From: an uncultured Lachnospiraceae bacterium
Lineage (GTDB): Bacteria; Bacillota; Clostridia; Lachnospirales; Lachnospiraceae
Direction of reading: 5' to 3'
Length of the DNA stretch: 28,015 nt
Assembly: GCA_910577825.1 (NCBI GenBank)
Contig: CAJTOK010000050.1
Span: forward strand, 1-28,015
In this document: positions 22,581 through 28,015 of the stretch, piece by piece
Layout of the letters: each line of letters begins with the position of its first letter
Numbering within the stretch: position 1 is the first letter of the stretch
Notes under the pieces: model-generated
Database searches by the model: none
Told to the model about the DNA's origin: nothing
What the model saw: the letters and a program-made list of their open reading frames with translations, nothing else
Translations under genes and position numbers: made by a program

Positions 22581-22678
22581 CTATTTTTTTGGGGGTTTAA
22601 GCTTTTTTTATTATTGGGCTGGTAATCTTGGAATTACCAGCCCGCTTTAAGTACCATCTTGGAAGCTCAAAAAAATAG
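22581..22678. repeat. 98-bp nested palindrome upstream of the synthetase gene
   Basis: Outer arms CTATTTTTTTG (22581-22591) and CAAAAAAATAG (22668-22678) are a perfect 11-bp inverted repeat. A 5-bp pair (22600-22604 with 22663-22667) lies inside. A perfect 11-bp inner hairpin GGGCTGGTAAT/ATTACCAGCCC (22616-22626, 22633-22643) has a 6-base loop. It occupies the gap between divergent genes. It could be a small mobile relic, a structured RNA or a divergent regulatory element. Confidence 0.7.
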
Positions 22679-22682
22679 TATA

Positions 22683-22711
22683 TTGTTTTTTTAATTGTTT
22701 TGTTATATTAT
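22683..22711 (+). promoter_or_regulatory. Candidate promoter of the ycxB-tsa operon
   Basis: TTGTTT (22683-22688), 17-bp spacer, TATTAT (22706-22711), starting 5 bases after the 98-bp palindrome. It predicts a leader of about 30 bases for the first gene. Confidence 0.55.
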
Positions 22712-22749
22712 AGATGGAAAGTTAATTGGAAGCGGCATGGGGGATTATT

Positions 22750-23304
22750 ATGAAAGAAATAGAATTTGATATCAGGCTTACAGCAGGTGAATTATTTGTA
22801 TTTACGATGCACCACACCTATTCATCAGCATCAGGCATTGCCGGGCTTGTAATAAGCATTGGCAGCCTTGTTTTATGTGCAGCAAGGTTTAAGTATTTTG
22901 ACAGTACAACAATAATGGCACTGCTTATAACAGGTTTATTATTTACTGTAATACAGCCTGTTATGCTGTACTGGAAGTCCAGGGTACAGGTTAAAAAGAA
23001 TGAAAGTATTAATGATGACCTGCATTACAGGATTTCAGAAGAAGGCATAGAGGTTTCACAGGGTGAGCAGCAGGCATTTGTAAAATGGTATGAAGTGCGT
23101 AAAAGGAAGATTACTAAAAATGCAATGTATATTTATATGTCACCAATAAGGGCTTTTATTTTTCCAGAAAGCCAGTGTAAAAACAATTTTAATGAGGCTG
23201 TAAAACTTGTAAAGGATATGATGGAGAAGTATAAGGATTATGAGCCAGAAGATGACAGCCCGGAAGAAACAGATATCAAAGAAACAGAGGGAAAAGAGGA
23301 TTAG
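22750..23304 (+). CDS. YcxB-like membrane protein
   Basis: A 184-residue protein with two hydrophobic spans (about 31-48 and 56-75), after a short N-terminal beta strand and before a cytoplasmic beta-rich domain. ATG 22750 has GGGGGA 7 nt upstream and is preferred over the longer frame from 22726. The pattern LHYRISEEGIEVSQGEQQAF - W-Y-E-V - AFIFPESQ matches YcxB-like proteins, a widespread small family of unknown function. The C-terminus is a long acidic tail. It leads the tsa operon, 6 nt before tsaE, so it is presumably co-expressed; no direct link to tRNA modification is known. Confidence 0.75.
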   Translation: MKEIEFDIRLTAGELFVFTMHHTYSSASGIAGLVISIGSLVLCAARFKYFDSTTIMALLITGLLFTVIQPVMLYWKSRVQVKKNESINDDLHYRISEEGIEVSQGEQQAFVKWYEVRKRKITKNAMYIYMSPIRAFIFPESQCKNNFNEAVKLVKDMMEKYKDYEPEDDSPEETDIKETEGKED

Positions 23305-23310
23305 GCAGTT

Positions 23311-23739
23311 ATGGAGAACCAAGTTATTGAAAGTTTTTGTGAAAAAGATACATTTGAGGCCGGGCGTATGCTTGGGGAGGGCTGCCAGCCTGGAAGCATT
23401 GTACTGCTTAATGGCGGTTTAGGCGCTGGAAAGACTGTTTTTACAAAGGGTTTTGGCAAAGGGCTTGGGATAGAAGAAGTTATAAACAGCCCTACGTTTA
23501 CTATTGTACAGGTTTATGAAACAGGGCGTATCCCTTTATACCATTTTGATGTGTACAGGATTGGCAGTACAGAAGAAATGGAAGAAACAGGATATGAGGA
23601 CTATTTTTTTGGGAATGGCGTATGCCTTATAGAGTGGGCAGGGCTTATAGAAGAGATAATCCCTGATGGATGTATTAAAGTAAATATTTCTAAGAATCCA
23701 GAGAAAGGCTTTGATTACAGGCTTATAGAGGTATGTTAA
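23311..23739 (+). CDS. tsaE: tRNA t6A biosynthesis ATPase TsaE
   Basis: A 142-residue P-loop ATPase that powers the TsaB-TsaD complex in threonylcarbamoyl-adenosine (t6A37) tRNA modification. The Walker A motif is GGLGAGKTVF (35-44, K41). Further family features are INSPTFTIVQVYE (about 58-70), HFDVYRI and CLIEWAGLIEEIIP near the C-terminus. Length is normal. It begins 6 nt after the ycxB-like gene, whose end provides its purine-rich upstream region, and precedes tsaB by 30 nt. Confidence 0.96.
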   Translation: MENQVIESFCEKDTFEAGRMLGEGCQPGSIVLLNGGLGAGKTVFTKGFGKGLGIEEVINSPTFTIVQVYETGRIPLYHFDVYRIGSTEEMEETGYEDYFFGNGVCLIEWAGLIEEIIPDGCIKVNISKNPEKGFDYRLIEVC

Positions 23740-23769
23740 GTTTTACAGGAACGGAGGTTTAACCAGGCA

Positions 23770-24486
23770 ATGAAAGTATTGGCAATAGACAGTTCAGGAA
23801 TAGCTGCTTCAGCAGCAGTTGCTGATGGTAATAATGTAATAGCAGAATTTACTGTAAATAACAGGCAGACACATTCACAGACACTTCTTCCTATGGTGGA
23901 CAAGGTAGTGAAGATGTCAGAAGTCCCGCTTGCAGATATTGACGCAATAGCGGTTGCGGCAGGCCCCGGCTCTTTTACAGGACTGAGGATAGGGTCTGCA
24001 ACTGCAAAGGGGCTGGGGCTTGCCCTTGGCAAACCCGTTGTGCCTGTGCCATCTCTTGATGGCCTTGCATACAGGGCTGCATGTTACAGTGGCATAATAT
24101 GCCCGCTTATGGATGCAAGAAGAAACCAGGTATATGCAGCAGCATACCATATAACAGATGGCAGGCTTGTTAATGTTATAGGACAGAAAGCAAGTGATAT
24201 AAAAGAGATTTTATCTGAACTGGAATCAACTGGTGAAGATGTGCTTTTTCTTGGTGATGGCGCAGATGTGTATAAGGATGTGATTATGGAGAAAACAGAA
24301 AGCAGGTTTTCATTTGCACCTGCCCATATATCAAAACAAAGTGCAGCTTCTGTTGCAATGCTTGGGATTATATATTACAATGAAGGCAGGTATGAAAGCG
24401 CAGCAGAACACAGGCCTTTTTACCTGCGCAAGCCACAGGCTGAACGTGAACGGGAAGAAAAACTGCACCAGAAAGGCTGTTTATGA
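23770..24486 (+). CDS. tsaB: tRNA t6A biosynthesis protein TsaB
   Basis: A 238-residue ASKHA-fold partner of TsaD. The family start MKVLAIDSSG is present and GPGSFTGLRIG (66-75) is the best conserved motif; VDKVV and LDGLAYRA also fit. TsaB lacks catalytic metal ligands and acts as the scaffold that dimerises with TsaD. The ribosome site GGAGG lies 12 nt upstream, a little far. The stop overlaps the start of rimI by 4 bp, so translation is coupled. Confidence 0.95.
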   Translation: MKVLAIDSSGIAASAAVADGNNVIAEFTVNNRQTHSQTLLPMVDKVVKMSEVPLADIDAIAVAAGPGSFTGLRIGSATAKGLGLALGKPVVPVPSLDGLAYRAACYSGIICPLMDARRNQVYAAAYHITDGRLVNVIGQKASDIKEILSELESTGEDVLFLGDGADVYKDVIMEKTESRFSFAPAHISKQSAASVAMLGIIYYNEGRYESAAEHRPFYLRKPQAEREREEKLHQKGCL

Positions 24487-24917
24487 AATACCGGGATATG
24501 CTTCCAGGGGATGCTGCTGCAATAGCAGATTTTGAAAAAAGGATGTTTGGCACATGTACAGATGCAAGTACATATAAGAAATCCTGCATGAAAGAAGAAA
24601 ACATTTATATGCTGGCAGAGGATAATGGTGTGGCCATTGCTTATTGTACTATAACAGCATTGTATGAAACGGCTGATTTATGTAATATTGCTGTAAAAGA
24701 AGAATACAGGCGCTGCCATATTGCAGAAGGGCTTTTGGGAAAGTGCATATTGCGCTGTAAGGAACAGGGGGTTGCAAGAATCCTGCTTGAAGCCAGGGAG
24801 GGCAATGTGCCAGCATTAAGTTTTTATAAAAAAATGGATTTTAAGGAAGCTGGAAGAAGAAAAGGCTATTATAAAGAACCATGCGAAGATGCTGTAATTA
24901 TGGAAAAGATACTTTAG
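24483..24917 (+). CDS. rimI: Ribosomal protein S18 alanine N-acetyltransferase
   Basis: A 144-residue GNAT-fold acetyltransferase, RimI type, which acetylates the N-terminal alanine of ribosomal protein S18. The acetyl-CoA pocket is at about residues 70-90 (NIAVKEEYRRCHIAEGLL, with the usual R/Q-x-x-G/A-x-G pattern altered to RRCHIAE). It is followed by LLEAREGNVPALSFYKKMDF and the closing GRRKGYYKEP-EDAVIM typical of RimI. It overlaps tsaB by 4 bp, the standard tsaB-rimI gene order in Firmicutes. The altered CoA loop (Cys-His-Ile-Ala in place of Gly-x-Gly) is unusual and may weaken activity. Confidence 0.9.
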   Translation: MKYRDMLPGDAAAIADFEKRMFGTCTDASTYKKSCMKEENIYMLAEDNGVAIAYCTITALYETADLCNIAVKEEYRRCHIAEGLLGKCILRCKEQGVARILLEAREGNVPALSFYKKMDFKEAGRRKGYYKEPCEDAVIMEKIL

Positions 24918-25037
24918 ACGGATATACAAAAGAATTTCTTTTAAGCTCTATGCCAGGCATTTCCACTATACAATTATACATAAAAAATATATCATTAAAA
25001 AAGGTGCAGATTATGTATAAACCAAGGAGGAATTGCC

Positions 25038-25253
25038 ATGAATAAAAAAATATTCTGTAATGTGTGTGGAAGACAGCTGGATATGGAAAATGATATACTT
25101 TTAGAAGATGCGTTTGAAGCAAGGAAGCAGTGGGGGTATTTTTCAAAAAAAGATGCAACACTCCATTCATTTGTTATATGTGAAGGATGTTATGATGAGA
25201 TGGTTAAAAAATTTGCAATTCCGCCTGAGATTACTGATGTAACAGAATTATAG
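25038..25253 (+). CDS. Small CxxC-pair protein, probable zinc binder
   Basis: A 71-residue protein with an excellent ribosome site (GGAGG at 25026-25030, 7 nt before ATG). Two CxxC pairs, C7-x2-C10 (CNVCGRQL) and C48-x2-C51 (CEGCYDEM), have the spacing of a zinc ribbon or knuckle. Between them is an aromatic, charged helix (EDAFEARKQWGYFSKKDATL). The gene lies between rimI and rnz in the tRNA/ribosome operon, so an RNA- or ribosome-related accessory role is possible but not shown. No known family is recognised. Confidence 0.8.
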   Translation: MNKKIFCNVCGRQLDMENDILLEDAFEARKQWGYFSKKDATLHSFVICEGCYDEMVKKFAIPPEITDVTEL

Positions 25254-25281
25254 TATCCACAGGTGTCTGAAGGGGTAATTT

Positions 25282-26196
25282 ATGTTAGATTTATGTTTGC
25301 TTGGAACAAGCGGGATGATGCCGCTGCCAGGACGGTGGCTTACTGCTCTTATGGCAAGGCTTGGGGGCAGCAGCCTGCTGGTTGACTGTGGTGAGGGTAC
25401 ACAGATAGCTATAAAGGAAAAGGGTTGGAGTGTAAACCCGGTTGACACAATATGTTTTACCCATTACCATGGTGACCATATAAGCGGGCTGCCAGGGCTT
25501 TTATTGTCAATGGGAAATTCCTGCCGTACAGGGCCTGTTACGCTTATAGGGCCTAAAGGGCTTGAAAAAGTTGTAAGTTCACTGCTGGTAATAGCACCTG
25601 GGCTTCCGTTCAGGCTGGAATTTATCGAACTTTCAGAGAAAGAGCAGGATATAAAGATAAATGGTTACAATATAAGGGCATTTAAGGTGAACCACAATGT
25701 CCCATGCTATGGATATACAATAAATGTGCCAAGAGGGGGCAAGTTCTACCCAGAGCTTGCAAAGAAGAATAATGTTCCTGTTAAAATCTGGAACCACCTG
25801 CAGAAGGGTGGAAGCATTGAATATGAAGGCAGGTGTTATACACCAGACATGGTTATAGGGCCTCCAAGAAAAGGAATAAAAGTTACATATTGTACAGATA
25901 CAAGACCCGTACAAAGCCTAATTGAAAATGCCAGAAATGCCGATTTATTAATATGTGAAGGTATGTATGGGGAAGAGAGCAAGATGCCAAAAGCTATTGA
26001 GAATAAGCATATGACTTTCTGTGAAGCGGCACAGGCTGCTAAAAAGGCACAGGTAAAGGAACTGTGGCTTACCCATTACAGCCCGTCATTATTAAGGCCA
26101 GGAGACTATATAAAAGATGTCCAGAAAATATTTCCAAATGTATATGCAGCAAAGGACTGCCGCAGTATTACACTTGGATTTCCAGAAGAAGACTAG
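25282..26196 (+). CDS. rnz: Ribonuclease Z
   Basis: A 304-residue metallo-beta-lactamase nuclease that trims tRNA 3' trailers. The metal motif is THYHGDHISGL with H61, H63, D65 and H66. Further ligands appear in FKVNHNVPCYGY, TYCTDTRP and LWLTHYSP, and ENKHMTFCEAAQAA supplies another conserved histidine. The N-terminus (LLGTSGMMPLPGRWLTAL) is the clostridial RNase Z form. A flexible-arm-type insertion is at about 150-200 (PRGGKFYPELAKKNNVPVK). Position within a tRNA-modification operon fits its role. Confidence 0.95.
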   Translation: MLDLCLLGTSGMMPLPGRWLTALMARLGGSSLLVDCGEGTQIAIKEKGWSVNPVDTICFTHYHGDHISGLPGLLLSMGNSCRTGPVTLIGPKGLEKVVSSLLVIAPGLPFRLEFIELSEKEQDIKINGYNIRAFKVNHNVPCYGYTINVPRGGKFYPELAKKNNVPVKIWNHLQKGGSIEYEGRCYTPDMVIGPPRKGIKVTYCTDTRPVQSLIENARNADLLICEGMYGEESKMPKAIENKHMTFCEAAQAAKKAQVKELWLTHYSPSLLRPGDYIKDVQKIFPNVYAAKDCRSITLGFPEED

Positions 26197-26249
26197 CATA
26201 TAGTTTTTATAATGTATTAATGGCCTGGAAAGAACAGGAGGTATTGCTT

Positions 26250-26861
26250 ATGAGTAAAACAGGCAAAAAGATTTTAACCGCATTTATTTTAATGGTGTGC
26301 CTGGCAGCAGGTGCAGTAGCTGTATATTATTATATATCCAGTGCAGACAGTGATAATACAAATGAAAAAACAGAACCAGGCACAGAAGTAGAGAAACTGC
26401 TGGATAAAGACCTGGATACAAAATATCCGGAGACACCTGTTGAAGTGCTTAAATTATACTGGCGTTTTAATAAGTGCATGTATAATGAGAAAATGAGTGA
26501 CAGTGAGTTTGAGGAGCTTTTAAAACAATTACGTAAGCTTTATGATGAAGAATTTCTTGCAATAGAAGAAAATTCATGGGAAAATATGCTTGGCAGTTTC
26601 AAAAAAGACAGGGATGAATACATTGAAAATGAAAAGAAGATATCAATATACACAGTCGGGCAGGGGAGTTCTGCCATATCTGGCAAGATTGACGGCAGGG
26701 AAACTGTGTCTATTAACTGTAATGCCCTGATTAAGCAGAAAGCAAAACGCATAAACGTGTATGAGGAGTTTATGTGCAGGCGTGATAATGATAATAACTG
26801 GAAGATATTAGGCTGGAAAAAGACAGATGCTGGTGATGGCCAGAATGAAGATGCAAAGTAA
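26250..26861 (+). CDS. Signal-anchored protein resembling DUF6715
   Basis: A 203-residue exported or membrane-anchored protein. The start at 26250 has AGGAGG 9 nt upstream; the longer frame from 26064 is inside rnz and is rejected. One hydrophobic segment (about 8-29) follows a Lys-rich head, then an acidic Thr/Glu linker, then a helical domain beginning PETPVEVLKLYWRFNKCMY and an alpha+beta part ending RINVYEEFMCRRDNDNNWKI. This resembles DUF6715, a Lachnospiraceae-biased family of unknown function, by recall. A similar P-R/E-V-h-x-L-Y-x-R motif opens that family. It is 14 nt before tsaD, so it is co-transcribed with it, but a functional link is not evident. Confidence 0.75.
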   Translation: MSKTGKKILTAFILMVCLAAGAVAVYYYISSADSDNTNEKTEPGTEVEKLLDKDLDTKYPETPVEVLKLYWRFNKCMYNEKMSDSEFEELLKQLRKLYDEEFLAIEENSWENMLGSFKKDRDEYIENEKKISIYTVGQGSSAISGKIDGRETVSINCNALIKQKAKRINVYEEFMCRRDNDNNWKILGWKKTDAGDGQNEDAK

Positions 26862-26875
26862 TATTTGGAGGATTT

Positions 26876-27895
26876 ATGTTAGAAGACATGTTAATACTTG
26901 GAATTGAAAGCTCTTGTGATGAAACAGCGGCGGCCGTTGTAAAAAATGGCAGGGAAGTTTTATCAAATATTATATCTTCACAGATAGATATCCATACATT
27001 GTATGGCGGGGTAGTGCCAGAAATTGCATCACGTAAGCATATTGAACGTATAAATTATGTAATAGAAGAAGCTCTTTGTACTGCAGGTGTTACACTAAAG
27101 GATATTGATGCCATAAGTGTAACATACGGGCCAGGGCTTGTAGGTGCATTGCTTGTTGGGGTAAATACAGCAAAAGCTATATCTTATGCTGCCAGAAAAC
27201 CTCTTGTAGGAGTGCACCATATTGAAGGGCATATTGCAGCAAATTATATTGAACATCCTGGATTAGAGCCGCCATTTTTGTGCCTTGTTGTATCAGGAGG
27301 GCATACACATCTTGTACAGGTAGAAGCATATAATGATTTCAGGATAATTGGATACACCCATGATGATGCTGCTGGTGAAGCATTTGATAAGGTTGCAAGG
27401 GCTATAGGGCTTGGATACCCGGGAGGCCCGGAGATAGACCGGCTTGCAAAACAGGGAAACCCGTATGCCATTGGATTTCCACGTGCAAAAGTAGACGGGC
27501 ATGAATTTGATTTTAGTTTTTCAGGGCTTAAATCGGCTGTCCTTAATTACCTGAATGGCTGCAGCATGAAGGGCATGGAAGTTAATACTGCAGATGTTGC
27601 CGCTTCTTTCCAGCAGGCTGTAATAGATGTGCTGGCAGAAAGGGCAATGGGCGCTGCTATAAAAACAGGAAGAAACTGTATAGCAGTTGCAGGTGGTGTT
27701 GCTGCCAATTCGGCATTAAGGGCAGCAATGGAAGAAAATTGCAGTAAAAACGGGATAAAGCTTTATTACCCGTCACCAGTTTACTGTACTGATAATGCTG
27801 CAATGATTGCTGTACAGGGATATTATAATTATCTTGCAGGAAAAAGGGATGGACTGGATTTAAATGCCATTCCGAATTTAGAACTGGGTTTATAA
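26876..27895 (+). CDS. tsaD: tRNA N6-adenosine threonylcarbamoyltransferase TsaD
   Basis: A 339-residue ASKHA-fold enzyme that transfers the threonylcarbamoyl group from threonylcarbamoyl-AMP to A37 of ANN-decoding tRNAs. The metal site HHIEGH (114-119, H115 and H119) is intact, as are LGIESSCDETA (8-18), VPEIASRKH (47-55), VSGGHTHL (about 138-145), AAGEAFDKVARAIGLGYPGG and AVAGGVAANSALR. The C-terminus with CTDNAAMIA provides the last metal ligand. The ribosome site is GGAG, close to the ATG. It ends the operon that includes tsaE and tsaB; the gene for TsaC is not here. A terminator follows. Confidence 0.97.
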   Translation: MLEDMLILGIESSCDETAAAVVKNGREVLSNIISSQIDIHTLYGGVVPEIASRKHIERINYVIEEALCTAGVTLKDIDAISVTYGPGLVGALLVGVNTAKAISYAARKPLVGVHHIEGHIAANYIEHPGLEPPFLCLVVSGGHTHLVQVEAYNDFRIIGYTHDDAAGEAFDKVARAIGLGYPGGPEIDRLAKQGNPYAIGFPRAKVDGHEFDFSFSGLKSAVLNYLNGCSMKGMEVNTADVAASFQQAVIDVLAERAMGAAIKTGRNCIAVAGGVAANSALRAAMEENCSKNGIKLYYPSPVYCTDNAAMIAVQGYYNYLAGKRDGLDLNAIPNLELGL

Positions 27896-27929
27896 GCGGT
27901 AAGCATAGATTACATGTTATCTTTTTATG

Positions 27930-27955
27930 GGAATGCCAATGGCATTCCTTTTAAA
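27930..27955 (+). terminator. Terminator of the tsa operon
   Basis: A perfect 8-bp stem, GGAATGCC (27930-27937) with GGCATTCC (27941-27948), three-base loop, followed by TTTT. It lies 34 bases after the tsaD stop. Confidence 0.8.
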
Positions 27956-28015
27956 AAATTGAAAAAATTGTTACTATTCAGGCTTTAGGGTATAAAAATA
28001 AATAATTTTTGCCAA

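Noticed and set aside
26064..26249. N-terminal extension of the DUF6715-like frame
   Set aside because: It lies inside rnz in another frame; ATG 26250 has an AGGAGG site and opens a normal signal anchor.

Overview
The window is a low-GC, A/T-third-position chromosomal segment of a clostridial Firmicute, most likely a member of the Lachnospiraceae. The main pointers are strong AGGAGG-type ribosome sites, a THF riboswitch driving folT, a DUF6465-type protein, a VanW-family wall protein, a clostridial-style phosphofructokinase and the tsaE-tsaB-rimI arrangement. Most of it is ordinary core genome with small accessory pieces. No tRNA, rRNA, CRISPR array, phage gene or complete insertion sequence was seen.

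Layout. 1-3.0 kb: a gene-poor start, an Imm1-like putative immunity protein, an alpha/alpha-toroid-like protein, a small conserved protein and nth (endonuclease III), all on +. 3.0-3.6 kb: a convergent membrane-anchored tandem-repeat-like protein. 3.7-8.9 kb: a 34-residue membrane peptide, a VanW/G5-like wall protein with a proline/lysine tail, an AIR-synthase-like ATPase, an Lrp/AsnC regulator overlapping a class I aminotransferase, and trmL. 9.0-11.0 kb: pfkA, then a THF riboswitch with a terminator and folT. 11.0-12.9 kb: an orphan LytTR response regulator (-), a HicA-like protein without HicB, and a DUF6465-like acidic protein behind a perfect sigma-A promoter.

12.9-16.5 kb is a surface-polysaccharide patch: gtrA and glf (+) facing rfbA-rfbB (-), giving UDP-galactofuranose and the first two steps to dTDP-rhamnose; rfbC and rfbD are not here. 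16.6-18.6 kb: a MarR regulator with a perfect consensus promoter and a palindrome just downstream of it, followed by citrate synthase, probably one operon. 18.7-19.1 kb: a NUDIX remnant lacking its N-terminus.

19.3-22.5 kb holds the least ordinary pair. One is a membrane-anchored HtrA/PDZ protein that has lost the catalytic His and Asp. Convergent to it is a 624-residue protein with an N-terminal (p)ppGpp-synthetase domain and about 400 residues of unrecognised sequence. A 98-bp nested palindrome lies upstream of the synthetase gene. 22.7-27.9 kb is a long + strand operon: ycxB-like, tsaE, tsaB, rimI, a CxxC mini-protein, rnz, a lipid-facing DUF6715-like protein and tsaD, closed by a terminator. 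It combines t6A tRNA modification, tRNA 3' processing and ribosomal protein acetylation.
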